A DNA stretch of 64,000 nucleotides from Cyathus striatus (GCA_025738555.1 JAOVFP010000008.1:2914001-2978000); one strand, 5' to 3'. Shown: positions 12,346 through 25,297, numbered from the stretch's first letter. Numbers and translations are program-made. The notes: generated from the letters alone by a model not told the origin.

Positions 12346-13402
12346 AATCGGTTGCCGGAGTCTCATGCTTTACTCTACTAAGCAGTAAAGAAGTATGTCG
12401 ACTTATGAACTGGGGTAAGAACTACAAAATTTGGTACCACCACGTATTCTGTTACATGGTAGTAATTTGATCGTAGAATAGCTACGTCCAAAATATGTCT
12501 ACACATCCCCTTACAATGAGTTATGTCAGTAATCACAGCTTACGAGTGTATGTGATGCGGTGTGTACCAAGTATATTAGTTGTGTCGATAATGGAGAAAT
12601 ATTGGCAAAAACTTATGAGTGCATACTAATCTTAGAGACAAAGCATAACATTCATATACCTTTATAATGTATTGTTGATTTCATTCCAAACTTAACTGAA
12701 AGATGTACTAAATAGTAGTATATACCGCAAGTATGGTTATATGCATAATGTACAATACACAGTACTATGAAATGTAGAGTCCAAAGCAAGTCCAAACAGT
12801 CAATACTCGTCGGTTCACCCATTCCTGTTTATAATTCTTCTATAAATTTTAGGGCACATCGAAAATGAAATATTACTGTGTGTTAAAAATCAGTACATGG
12901 TAATAACGATTGTTTGAAGCACTAGTAGAATTTGTACACCATAGAAGTTCTTACTAACAGATGAATAGTAACTTCACGAAATATAACCGAAACATGGAGT
13001 TGAACTTATTTCACTCGCATCACTTGTAAGTTCAATCACGCAAAAGAAAAAGCGCTAGCACAGAAATCAGCCAACATTAGCAATATATGATACCCAGAAA
13101 CAGCGTACTTGTAAATAAAGAGATCACCAACAACATAATGATGGAATGAATCAATAGAATACACTTACCTCATGAGCAAAAAAGAAGTTAAGTAATATAT
13201 GTTCCAGTGAGAACAGTGAAGTCCGAAGAAAGGGTAGCAGGTCGAGCTTTTTCTGACGGGGATTTTTAAATATGTGACTGGCGATAAATAAATACACTGA
13301 AGAAGAGACGATATAATGCGGGATAGGTCAGGATGGGTCCAGTTGATGAACTGGACCACTTGCCCAGAATACGTCTGTACTGCGTCTGCATTAGGTCGCC
13401 AC

Positions 13403-13624
13403 TCGGCAATCATTTCCGCGCGCGATCACAGCCACTTCCCACGGGGTGATGGGATAGGTTGCTTTCACGGATTGTTCGGAAGGCGCCCCCCTGGTCTCCT
13501 CTGTCATGTATGAGCCGATCTTGGTCCACTTCACCCAACTCGTTGCACATTCTCCGCCTTGCGCTGTACTCATCCCGACTCCACCGTGACCAGGCAGATA
13601 TTGACCACAACACCCCTCATTCAT
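13403..13624 (-). repeat. Conserved block, right copy, with longer open frame
   Basis: Reverse-strand copy of the block at 12256-12345. Here the open frame extends upstream to 13624 and reads as a 77-residue peptide containing GECATSWVKWTKIG before the shared RGAPSEQSVKATYPITPWEV. I do not recognise the family. The region around it (13400-13700) is clearly more GC-rich than the DNA to its left, which suggests a once-coding or recently arrived segment. Confidence 0.5.
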
Positions 13625-15054
13625 TCATTCCCCCGTCGTGCACTGGCAGCTCTTGACCACAATATCTCGCTCAGGCTCACTTGCTGGTCTTCGTCCCAAC
13701 TTCATCATGCCATTCTCGTTGTCATACTATTCTATGATAAAGCTGGCCGCCATCACGAGAGCATCCTCGAGATCCGATAGAAAGCTCCGCTATATTTAAG
13801 TTATAAACGCCAAGTTCTCTGCCTTGCTGAGCGAGGTGCCTTGAATGTAGTTCTACATCATTGCCGAGCCTGAAATGCTCACTTACCATCCCGTTCCGAA
13901 AATACTATGGCTCGTTGATGGCTTGTATTATGCAGACGATGGTGGGGCGTGTTACGACGCTGACGAAGCAGAATATCGCTAACGATATTACAGAATATGA
14001 TCATATCCTCATGTCGACGGGGGAAGATGAGGTTTGCAGGGGTCGGTCAACTGGTACGTACTCAGCTTACAATTCGTCGTATTGATGGATACCTGACTCT
14101 CTTTTCCTTTCCTACATTTATTCTCCATCCAGGCAGTGAATTGTGCGTCTGTGGGCGACGCACATTCGGCTTTTCGTGCAGCGCGTTTAGTGCTCAGTAT
14201 TTTGGCCATGTCCATGCAGGGGTATGTATCGTATCCCTTTCCGACTGTTTCGAAAAGGCTAAGGTATGTATCATTTCTCTTTGTATTGTCATCCAACTGT
14301 CACCTGCAGGCCGTAGATCCGTCCACATCTTCGGGATTCGGATATAACGGCGTCAGCCAACTTATGCATAACGTGTAGAGACTGGTTTCATTTGCCCTTG
14401 TAAATCTTCGTCTTCACTTCTGTACAACTTATGCCAAGCAGCTGCAGCTCCGAGAAAAGGTCACAAACAAATGCGGCATGAGGCTACCAACCGCTTGAAG
14501 TCATTTCGGTTCGTTTCCTGATGTTATTACATGTTCAAGTTTCAATCGTCGGGTATCTTCGAACGTCGCTAGAAGTGACGGAGGCGAGAAATGTATTTAC
14601 CGAGTTCCGGTTTTAAATGCAAAAGACTCAATATATTTAGTTTCCAAGCAATTTCCAAGTCCGTTCAGAATGTTCAACGGCAGTGTACAAGATACGCACT
14701 GTCCTTGAAGCTTGAACCGTCAGTAGTGTCATGTAACATGAATATGTTTTATCACGTCTCGTTTCTTACACTTAACTATATGCAGCATATATTTTGTACG
14801 CGTTTGAGCCTGTTTGAGCACTTACTTATATCGCCACAAGTGTTGGCCGAAATAGAAGAATGGGTGACGACGACTTGGCTCGAGTACAGTCCTGTACAGT
14901 CTCGCTCTTAGGAAGCTTCATATTAACATTCCAAGCAATACAACCCTTTCAACCAAGGTTTTCCAAATTCTCAGATGCTCAGACCTACAAAAGACAATCT
15001 ACGTAGTCGTAGCTTTGGAGTAACCGTTGCATCTATAGTTTCTGCAGTTGTGTT

Positions 15055-16812
15055 ATGTCCCTCTCTGACAAGGAATCTTCGACATCTGAAAGCGGGTCTA
15101 TAAAATGCTCGGTCAACGTGGATGGAGGTGCTCGAGCTTGGGCTTCGGTTATTGGGGGGTGAGTCTTTAGGTCTCCATAAGACGGCAATGTCACTGACAC
15201 GAATAATCCGTACCTAGCTTCATGATAACGACGACAACTTTAGGCTACGCTAATGCTTTCGGCGTATACCAGGATGTCTATACCAGGTCGGGGCTTGCAT
15301 CTACTTCTCAAATTAGCTGGATTGGTTCAACGCAACTATTCCTGCTGTTCGCCGTCGGCTTTCCAGCCGGAAAATTGCTCGACCTCGGCTACTATCGACA
15401 TACCATGTTCTTCGGCACGGCTTTATATGTATTTTCGTACGTTCTTCATACATACATTTCGACTCTGTCTCACTATTTGCGAAACCACTCAAGACTTTTT
15501 ATGGTTTCCGTTGCTCACCATGATCAATATTATCAAGTGTTCCTTTCACAAGCAGTCGGAATGGGAATAGGAGCAGGCCTTTTATATGTCCCCGCTCTTG
15601 CCATTCAGGCTCATTACTGGCGGAAGAGGCGTGCGATAGCAATGGGAATTGTTTTACTAGGTGAATATGACGCGCCGCATATTAGTTCAACGATAACATA
15701 ACGCCTTGTTAGGATCGTCGACTGGGGAGTGGTTTTCCTATTATGCTAGATCAACTATTTAAAGGAGCAGTCGGATTCGAATGGGGAGTCCGTATATCGG
15801 CATTCGTGTGCCTGGGGCTTTTAACTATCAGCAACATAATAATGATGCCGAACCCAGATATCGCAGGATTAGAAAAGTCCAAGCCCGACATAAAAGCTGT
15901 ATTAACCGATGTGCCGTATATTATTATGACAATTGGGTTCGTTTTATACGTATATGTTCGAATATCACATTAATGCGCCAACAGGTCAGGCCTGATAGAA
16001 ATTGGGCTCTACTTCCCGTGTAAGCTATAACTGCCCTATATTATCGATTGCTTTACTGATCGTTCTCGCTAGATTTTTATCTTCAGTTATTCTCTATAGT
16101 AAAAGGGATTGAGCCCAATATTGCATTTTATACTGTAAGCAGATTTTGAGCGCCCAAGGACATTTATGCTAAGTGTATCTGTAGCTGGCAATACTAAACG
16201 CCGCTTCATTTCCCGGAAGAATTGTTCCAAACCTCTTCGCGGATAGATTAGGTCCCATAAATCTTTTTGTACCAAGCGCAATTATATGTTCGGGGCTATT
16301 ATTTTCTATGTACGGTATTTCGTCTGTTGGATCCATTGTCGCTTTCGCGATTATCTACGGATTCTTCTCTGGTGCTTGTGAGTTCCCATGACATTCTAAT
16401 TTGCTTGCAAATTGACAACGTTACATTCAGGGATTGGCCTTGCTTCACCTTGCCTGGCGAGTTTGGCACGGCATCCTAATGAAGTTGGGTAAGGATATTG
16501 TTCCACAATTCTCATTTAAATCAGAATAAGCCTTGACAATCATACATTACCGATTATAGGGTACGGTTTGGTTTTTCCTTCGCGCTAGCGGGAATAGGTG
16601 CCCTCGTCGGAACACCTGTTATTGGTGTTCTTCTTGGAAACACCTTTCCCTGGCACAAAGCCATCCTTTTTAGTGGCGTAGGTGATGTCCTGACTTTCAG
16701 TTGTATCATTCGCTAAGCTGGATGTGATCAGGGTACGACAATGGCGGGTTCCTTCTTCCAATTTATTGCTCGTCAACAAGTTTCTAGTAGAACCGGCTCG
16801 AAATTTGTATAA
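15055..16812 (+). pseudogene. MCH/MCT-like MFS transporter, frameshifted copy A
   Basis: Major facilitator of the monocarboxylate-permease-like (MCH, SLC16-related) group. The start ATG at 15055 opens MSLSDKESSTSESG; the first exon ends at VDGGARAWASVIGG, the family's N-terminal DGG-x-x-AW box. Then follow FGVYQDVYTR, ISWIGSTQLFL, LLDLGYYRHTM, VAHHDQYYQVFLSQAVGMG, NAASFPGRIVPNLFADRLGP, GFFSGAC, FSFALAGIGALVG, and the C-terminus TGSKFV stopping at 16812. Compared with copies B and C, the exon beginning at 15713 is two bases short between 15721 and 15742. The frame entering that exon runs into a TAA near 15763 while the family sequence continues in another frame from 15743. All other exons and splice sites look normal, so the lesion appears recent (or is a sequencing error). 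Confidence 0.78.
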
Positions 16813-17801
16813 AAGTAATGATATACATAATAATATAAGTACATAATCTAACTGCTCTATAAATACAAGTTAGGCTTCTGAAATGCTCCGACTTTTAGGC
16901 TGTTCTATAACATAAAAATTCCACGTATCCATCATTTCATTCATACGAAGTTCCACATGATAACGGCGCGCAAAGCAGTGACTTCAAGATCGGACTTTGA
17001 AGAGGCGCCCAGACAGTCCAACACTTTCACTATCTGCAGTGCACAATGCTCTATGTGATCCGATTTGTGCTATGTAATTGAGGGCGCTCGCATCGCTTGC
17101 GGAGAGGGTCGGTCCGTCAGTAGAATTAACCATGTGATAGATACCTTGGACTGGACGAGTCCAGAGTTCAAGATACCTTAGGATGAATAACAACAAGTGA
17201 AGGAATAAAGGACAATTCATAAAGAGTACAAGGTCGGAATAACAGGAAACAATAGTAATACTAAAGAATATTCGAATAATACAAGAGGATACACCCACAT
17301 GAGATTAGAAGTTTGATATGGGACATAGTGCACGCGTGATACAAGGTGATACATAGATATATCAAGCGGGCAAGCCCGGCAATCATCTAAGCATGCACCT
17401 TTCATTGGGGCGAGTTAGCGCATTCAACCGCACTGTTTGTTATTGTGGGTCTACCGGAGGACGGATCGCTCTATGGGCGTTGAAGTTGAATTGAACACAT
17501 TCGCATGATAATTATGATGAACATACTAATATAGCACTATTGCCCTACTCAATGCTCACTTCCTCTAATGATCGAATGCTTTCATGAGTTGCCGCCCAGC
17601 ACACAGCCCCATCTCGATGTTGTGAAGGAGTGCGGATGTCTGTTGGTGCCGGTATCGCTATTGTCTCTTGACCTTTTGTTTCAGCTCGTTTAGAAAATGT
17701 ATTTATATGCGGATCCGACATAATGCTACTGCACTACTTATTCTTATCTCAGGCTTGGCCCCTACCTTCTCCGAAGACTCTGCTGAGCAAACGTCTTCTT
17801 T
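16813..17801. other. Spacer between tandem transporter genes
   Basis: No gene supported. Minus-strand open frames at 16984-17298 and 17217-17405 lack motifs. The spacer carries the terminator of copy A and presumably the promoter of copy B. Confidence 0.5.
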
Positions 17802-19632
17802 ATGATCATGTCGAATCCAGATTCTCAGTCGAATACCGGCTCTTTCTTCAGTAATGACAGTGTGACGACCTTACACTCAGCTTCGGATGCGGAGAACGCC
17901 ATCGAGAAAATCCAAAATCGCGTTCAAGTTGATGGCGGCCTTCAAGCATGGGTAACCGTTTTAGGAGGGTAAGTTATACCAGCTAACCCAAATATGTTTG
18001 ACATAAGAGGCTTACATACATCTATGGCATTCGTTTATTCAGATTTTTCGTGACTATGACTACCTTTGGATATAGTTATTCGTTTGGCGTATATCAAGAC
18101 ATTTACACCAGAACTCGTTTGGCATCCACGTCGAGAATCAGCTGGATTGGTTCCACACAGCTGTTTTTAATCCTTGCGATTGGATTGCCGGCGGGAAAGA
18201 TGCTCGACTTGGGGTACTACCGCCACACAATGATCTTTGGCACTCTCCTTTATGTATTTTCGTACGTATCTGGATATTCTTAGTTCAAAGTGATAACGTT
18301 CTGATTGTTATATTTATTAGTATGTTTATGGTTTCTATTGCTCATCATGACCAATACTATCAGATATTTTTATCGCAAGCTATTGGAATGGGCGTTGGCG
18401 CTGGAATGCTCTACATACCAGCAATGGCTATACAAGCTCACTACTGGCAGAAGAGAAGGGCGTTAGCTATGGGTATTGTTGCTCTAGGTGAATATTAGCT
18501 AGGGAACGAATATTTATACTAGATCCTTACTGACACATATCGCAGGATCTTCAGTGGGCGGAATAGTCTTCCCAATAATGCTAAACCAATTCTTCAAAGG
18601 ATCTGTGGGGTTTGCATGGGGAATAAGAGCTTCCGCGTTCCTGTCCCTTGGTTTCCTCTGCATTGCAATTGTTTTGATGAAGCCAAATCCTGATGTTTTA
18701 TTAATGGAGAAGCCGAAGCCTGATGTGAAGGGTATTTTAACAGACTTCCCTTACATGTTAGCTAATCTTGGGTAAGTGCAATTATTCTTAACTTTTACGG
18801 TTATCATTGATGAAAAATTAAGAGGTCTCTTGGTTCAATTGGGACTATTCTTTCCATGTGAGTCGAGCTGCGTTTGACAATCTAACTACTCACTAATTAG
18901 TGAACAGATTTCTACATCCAGTTATTTACCGTTGTAAAAGGCATGGACTCAAACTTTGCTTTTTATACGGTATGTAATATTCAATATAAAGTATATACTT
19001 GTTTCTGACATGTTTGTATGCTAGCTTGCAATCATGAACGCCGCATCGGTTCCCGGACGAGTGATACCCAATTTCTTCGCCGATAAATTGGGCCCATTCA
19101 ACGTAGTAATTCCCATTGGTGCCGTTTGTTCTATCTTGTTGTTTGCCATGCTACGCGTCAGCACTGTCGGAGGAGTGGTTGCTTTTGCTATTCTGTACGG
19201 ATTCTTCTCAGGCGCTTGTGAGTAAATCCTTGATTTGTTTACTCGCTCAATACTAAATACATCGGCAGGGATATCTCTTGCTTCGCCATTTATTGCAAGT
19301 CTCGCGCGCCACGACAGTGAGCTTGGGTAAGAATCAAATATTACACATACCGATTCACTTTTCTAACGAAGCCTAGTGTGCGGTTTGGCATTGCATTTGC
19401 ATTAGCTGGAATTGGCGCTTTAATGGGCGCTCCTATTGATGTAGCACTACTAGGGAACACATTTCCGTGGTGGACAGCTATCGTTTTTAGCGCGGTGAGG
19501 ATTAACTGTGAAGAATCGTAGTCAGCGATTCTAATATTATATTCTTTTTAGGTAGCTGTATTATTGGGGAGTGGCATACTTGCCATCACTCGACAATTCC
19601 TGGTAAAGAGGAAAGGCACTCAACTCGTGTGA
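17802..19632 (+). CDS. MCH/MCT-like MFS transporter, copy B
   Basis: Intact-looking paralogue of the gene at 15055. Two in-frame ATGs (17802 and 17808) are possible starts. A Ser/Thr/Asn-rich cytosolic N-terminus of about 55 residues leads to VDGGLQAWVTVLGG (exon 1 ends at 17968). Then come FGVYQDIYTRTRLASTSRIS, LDLGYYRHTMIFG, SIAHHDQYYQIFLSQAIGMG, HYWQKRRALAMGIVALG, GSSVGGIVFPIMLNQFFKGS (the exon that is broken in copy A), a long central loop KPNPDVLLMEKPKPDVKG, MNAASVPGRVIPNFFADKLG, GFFSGAC, and a tail KRKGTQLV stopping at 19632. Predicted 12 helices, plasma or organelle membrane. Relatives move monocarboxylates, riboflavin or related small molecules; the substrate here is unknown. Confidence 0.85.
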
Positions 19633-20217
19633 TGGGCTCGTGTCTTCTGAGAGTATGGAGTAGTTTATAATAATTCGGTGCATAGTTATTATTATCAAGA
19701 GCGGTTAATGATTAAGGAGATTTAAAGTTAGGAGACGAGATTGATGAGAACTTGTAATGAGTCATGACCTCATCGTTTATTTTGATCTTAGCGCCCACAG
19801 AAGCGCACGTGATATTGGCAACAGTCAGGGTCTTATCTCCGAAAGCGCCGAGTCCCAAGCCTTTGAGACTGTTCGCAGCGTCCGAGTCGCTTCTTCGCTT
19901 ACAACGACCACAATCTTCTCTTCTTTCTCCTTCATGCGGTTCAGATCCCCTACCCTTCTCTTTCTTGCTCGACACGTCTTAGCGTCCCCCTTTGTGACCT
20001 TGCGAAACTCTTTGAGCACTCAGAATGGAGCCTTTATGATCCCAGACCCTGGTGAAGATGCAGAGCCAGGCTCTCCAGAGTTTTATAGCAAGCTTCTCAT
20101 CAGCGCTGTGTTGGTTCTTGCGGGAGGTGTATTTGCTGGGTGAGTTGTCTAACATACTCAAAGTCTTTACAGTGCCTGACTATATGCTGGGTTTGGCGTT
20201 GGTGACGTATGTAGTTT

Positions 20218-20503
20218 GACGCTGGGCTTGATGGGCCTCGATGAGCTTCATTTGTATGGAAAGCCGGACAACCATGCTCGACTATGTCAAAGTAATTGAA
20301 CTCTGACTTTCGACGCTGGGCTTGATGGGCCTCAACAAGCTTCATTTGTATGGAAAGCTGGACAACCACACTCGACTATGTCAAAGTAATTGAACTCTGA
20401 CTTTCGATGCTGGGCTTGATGGGCCTCGACAAGCTTCATTTGTATGGAAAGCTGGACAACCATGCTCGACTATGTCAAAGTAATTGAACTCCGACTTTCG
20501 GCA
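20218..20503 (+). repeat. Triplicated 94-bp unit spanning host exon and insertion junction
   Basis: Three tandem copies with starts at about 20221, 20315 and 20409, so the period is exactly 94. Each copy holds the CNNM exon segment encoding LGLMGL followed by LHL, then the first part of the inserted DNA (TATGGAAAGC...). Copies differ by a handful of substitutions, and the third passes into the longer insert without break. The duplication must therefore have happened at or after the insertion. Confidence 0.88.
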
Positions 20504-20595
20504 CAGGTGCTTGCCAGTGGCTCTTGGTTCAATTTTTCGGTTCAGCGTTCATGTAATTAATTTTGGTTATCAGCTTCAAGCTCAAGATCTAAAAC
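20430..20595 (+). repeat. Junction block, inverted copy of 25010-25180
   Basis: Starting at TATGGAAAGC and continuing past the third 94-bp unit to about 20595, this block is about 80% identical by eye to the reverse complement of 25010-25180. The partner copy there keeps an open frame, while here the frame is broken. The pair probably marks one element family, in opposite orientations, inside the CNNM insertion. Confidence 0.7.
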
Positions 20596-22509
20596 AATAT
20601 TTACGATCATTGAATTGAATTACAACATTAAGAGGTGTAGTTGTGACTCTGGATTGTTAATACGAAGTACTTGGAGTTACTAGTAGAGCAATTAATGATG
20701 TATATACATTACATTGTAGTGTAATGAGCGAGACAAGATGCATTGATTAAGACCAAGGCCACTTGTGGGTCCAGTAACTTTTGTCTTGCATATTAGATTA
20801 TGCAAGATTGAACAAATATATGAGGCTAATAATAATATGACATACATTCACAGAGATGACATACAGCTCTTAAATAGTCTTGTATATGACTTAGTGTACA
20901 ATACTATCAGATAGTAATACTTGTGAATGTTGTGAGTTGACCAAGTTGTTAACAACCATTAACAACAAGATGCCATCCCGCCTTTCCATAAAGACAAATG
21001 GTACTATGTGGGTGCAACATAACACTATTGACAATGGAGACATATAAATTTATGTATGGGTATTTCGTCTAACTGAAATGCCTCCACCTGAATATTTATC
21101 ATGGACGACATTGTGAGGGAGGCGCCTAGCCTGTACATGAAAGTCCCTCATATTCATTAAACTAATAATAGCATGGATCTATAAATACAGCACACCAATT
21201 ATAACTCAACTGTCTATTCAGCTAGTCTCGAGTTTGATCCCCCAAATGCGCATTCAATCAATGACCTCAAAAAGACTACTTCCAGGTTCTTGACAGGGCA
21301 CAAAACTTTTAGAAAGTCTCAGTGTACTATACTGCTCTGAATTGGAAAATATTTGCCATGCCATTTTTTGGTCGCTGTAGTCTACAATTTCTCTTCTATT
21401 GTCTGTGTTATATATACATTTTTTGATTCTAATGTATATCCAAATATCTTAAGAGCTTCTAATATAAATACCTCAGTCTTGCATCAGGCTGATCCTACTT
21501 GGTGTGTTAACTCACTTAGGAATTCCTCATGACTAAATTGATATCTGAGTGTTTGCTATGTATTTAGAACTATAGACATCCAAAATTTAAATGTGTTGAT
21601 ACCAATTTTAATGAAGCAGAAGAATAGAGGGAGCAAAGGTCTACAGCTGATAGCACTGAGGGTGAGAAAAACTGTAGAATATGGGGCATGCTGTATCTAT
21701 TTGCTTCAAAATGCATATCTAAGTACTATGTATACAATGGGTAAGCGTTGAGTTTTTTTTTTTCGAGTCAAGTTTATTGTCCTCTGGGTGAGCAAGCATT
21801 GAGTTTATCTCATCCGAGTGTGAAACCGTCGAGATGTATTATGTATGGAGGAAAAGGGGTGAGACATACTGATATGGCGGCTATTATTTTCATTGGAACT
21901 ATTTAATAAAACACTATAAAATCCAGACAGTAAAAGCTTACATCTAAGATCTTGGGTTTGAGAGCTGGGGCTAAGTCCCACGCTGCAAGCTGAAGTATGG
22001 AAATACATACATATCAAGGGAAAGACTCTGTAATACAATAAAAGATCAAAAGGGAGAAAGCTCGTAAATACTGACTTACCTGGATGGGAAATTCCCTGTT
22101 TAAAACACTTCTATAATATTAGTTCTATCAGAAAGAGAGCACCTACATCTGCTATCAATGCATTGGGCGATTGACAAAGTCTGGAGTCTAAGTCCAAAAG
22201 GGACATGTGACCGGACACATATATCTACGATTGGTGGGTCTGTGGACAATATTTGCTGGTACAAAGACATTGACACTTGACAGTTAAGCCAAGTGTCAGG
22301 TGCAGATATATGAGAACATTCATACACGCTTTGCAAAGCATTGCACATTGCCGTATGGAACACATCAGTGCGTGGAGCGCGTCCGTACGCACTTGGCGTG
22401 GCATAGCGCGGTTGTGTGATGCGCATCAATTGGAATAGAGTGCATATGCTATTTTTAGGTCACTGTGCAATTTAGTTTTACTGCCTCGGCCAGCTATGGG
22501 CTAAATGGA

Positions 22510-23242
22510 TGACTTCCTGCAGCATTTAGAAACCTAGATTAAATTTCTAAACATCATAAGTGAGATTGGCCGTGATGCCGTTGTCCAAATCGGCTCACTT
22601 TGACAGCTGATCTCAAAACTGACCCCTTTCTAGATAATAATCTGAAAGAGGCCCCCCCCCTCTTCTAGTTCTAAACACCCTCCTGTAAACACATTTTCGA
22701 TCTCCGACGTCAAAATCCCTGCAGGGACGTATCATCTCAAGATTTGTACTACTGATATGGTGCTCTCCCTCCCCTCGTATGACATAGTCACAGTATAATT
22801 GGCGATGTAGTAGGCTCTATGTCATGTTATTTCGTATACTTATTCATCACAGTGATTCTTTGTGAAAAAAATATATCATTACATACTTATTTTTGAGAAA
22901 TTCGACGGTCCACAGTGCCATTGAAGTTCTTCACTATGGGAGGGAACAGCACTTATATCAAAGAAAAGGCTACATCAGAATAGCATGCACATATGTACTG
23001 TTTACTTTACAGAGTTTCTGAGAGATTCAGTCATAAAAAGATGGATAGAAAGCAATATCATTGTAAATAGAGGAAAAGATAAACATGTGATAAGATTACT
23101 AAAGCGCTTATGGGATTTAGAAATGACATTGAACGTCTAAGGGAAAATGTGCTATGGTTAGAAACACAGACCTAGATTAGCCGAGTGCCACTCACTTAAC
23201 ATTTAGAAAATAATCTGTGTTTCTAAACCCTGCAGGAAGTCA
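22510..23242. mobile_element. 733-bp element with ~70-bp inverted repeats
   Basis: The ends read TGACTTCCTGCAG...TTTAGAAAC on the left and the reverse complement on the right (GTTTCTAAACCCTGCAGGAAGTCA, shown here only as a description of the inverted match). The inverted similarity continues inward about 70 bases through an AATTTCTAAA-type motif on the left and its diverged complement on the right. The interior has no open frame. No convincing target duplication, so the superfamily is unclear; most likely a non-autonomous DNA transposon. Confidence 0.65.
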
Positions 23243-25009
23243 CCCAATATGGCACGCACGTTTGGGACTTTAAAAGATGTATTATTAGATTTCTGTAGTA
23301 TATATAAGGTGAAGAATAATGCGAGGAAACACTAAGAACTGCATGGCACACAGTACTTCCGTTCCCCACAGACAGGGTAGCACTGACAGACAAATATATT
23401 TGGTTTTTAACCTATTTTCAAGTTCTCTAAGCATGTATAGCGCCGGCAGCGCTGAGATCGCAATGTGCTCGTCTCATTAGCTATATCCTTTGAATATTAT
23501 ATACATTTGAGCCGTTGACACCCTTTGAACTATTACAAGACTATTGACTTAAAACTCAGGTATATAAATAGAATAGTAGCTATTTTACATCGTATTGTAG
23601 TACTAACTTATCAATTAACCAGTAGAAAAGCCGGTAACGACATCAATACACATTTATGCATGCACATTCGGTGACATAGGCTCGTAACGCGCCAGTATGC
23701 ATCCTGATACCTTCAATTCCAATCGAAAGCATCTCAACTAGTTTTTAAACACCACAAAAACAAATGAATTAGGTTAGAACATATATTTCAGATCGATTTC
23801 AGGCTATAGCTGTGATAATTAATTCATATACATAACATAAAACATCATTACACATACTGATAAGAGCTCATAAAGAAAAGATAGAGAGAAGGATACACCA
23901 AGTACTTGAGGTATCGTAAATACATTGAACTTGAAGCTTGCTTACCTGAACAATTGATAGAGCAGATGCAAGACATTTCAATAAGAGTGGGAAATGCTGC
24001 TGAACAAAATGTTTAATAAAATCATAGCTTCTTAGTCTATTTATTACTATATTACTGATATTATAACATTCAGAGACATGTAGCTATATACGAGAACAAT
24101 GATATACAATGAAAATGAGGAAAGTTGAACAGAAACCACAGACAATGGTACCCACTATGCTATGGCAACTGAAATACAGCATGGTGAATACTTACCCATT
24201 TCGAGCGCCATAACATTCTGACTGCACATTTTCTGCTTATTCCACAGCTCTGCTGCTGCTAAGACTCTTTGTCTGCCTTCAAGCTATAGCACCCCTTCAT
24301 TGACCTATAACCCCACTGTCAACAAAACTACTTCCCCTTCAATTTCTTTTGAGTCCCCTGGTAAACCCAGTAGACTACTCCTCAGACTAACACCAATGAT
24401 AGATGGACACTATTTCTCTCTGTGTGTTTTTTACACCTTCAGGTTAATAGTCACACTCACATCGCACTCACTTCTTCAGATGAAGCTCGAGTTTATAATC
24501 TAATGGTATTTTCTACCATTTGTAGAGATTTTGACAAGATCCCGCTGTCACATAAGCAAAGTAAGCAAATCCACCTCAAGCTTTCTAAAACTTCAAGCCT
24601 TATACCTTCTATTTTATATCTCGTGCTGTAAAAGCCACATATAGACCACAAATTTTGTATGCAGGACATAAAACACTCCATAAAGGGCAAATGTAAATTG
24701 TGTATCCAGTGTGTAATACTGTTATCTATAGCAATCCACCTTCTCATTGCATTTTACTCATTTCTATTACTAAAAATAGCTGTAAATCATGCCTGACATA
24801 CATTCAGATTACCATAAAAGCTACATAAAATATATATACCTTGCAGTTAAAACTAATTACATAGCTTTACAGTAAAGATCCACAGAAAAATAAAGTTGAG
24901 AAGACATTGTAAAAAGGAAATAAATTATATTCCGTTATATTGCAATTTACCCATATAGTTCTAAACACACTTAGATATTCTCAAATTATAGGTTGTGCCA
25001 GGGTATGTA

Positions 25010-25239
25010 AATCTTGAACTCGAGCTGAAGGACCGAAATTAATTACATGAACGCTAACCCGAAAACTCGAACTGAGAACCAGAACCAGGAGCCTGCGGCA
25101 AGCCCCTGTGCCGAAGTCGGAGTTCCATTACTTTGACGTAGTCGAGCATGGTTGTCCGGCTTTCCATATATTTGCGCATATTGGCTGCCAGCTCAGATGA
25201 TCCTAAAGAAAAACAAAATGCGAAAAAAGGTGTGCGCAT
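25010..25239 (-). repeat. Junction block, minus copy with short open frame
   Basis: Reverse-strand copy of the DNA found at the CNNM insertion junction (20430-20595). A 61-residue open frame runs 25239-25054 and ends MLDYVKVMELRLRHRGLPQA then a Gly/Ser-rich tail and stop. I do not recognise the protein; it may be the C-terminal exon of a transposon-borne gene. Confidence 0.55.
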
Positions 25240-25297
25240 ATGTGGTTGCCTTTATTTCCCTATTGAAGAGGTGGTTAGTCAGTTGGGTGTACCTAGT

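Larger units (their letters stand above)
11217..15054. other. Long AT-rich intergenic region
   Basis: About 3.8 kb without a recognisable gene. It contains an inverted pair of a conserved block (12256-12345 and 13403-13491), a block at 11908-11948 shared with 28690-28722, and several short open frames (for example 14009-14296 minus and 14591-14911 plus) that show no motif. The part just before 15055 should hold the promoter of the transporter gene. Confidence 0.5.

Noticed and set aside
20253..20507. A normal 65-base intron (GTATGG...CACAG) explaining the DNA after the LHL codons of the CNNM gene
   Set aside because: The supposed intron is part of a longer block that recurs inverted at 25010-25180, it is triplicated with exon sequence, and splicing there would put the following sequence out of frame with the next CNNM exon at 30000.
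22653..22664. Run of C residues as a possible functional site
   Set aside because: A simple homopolymer inside repeat DNA; likely a replication or sequencing slippage site.
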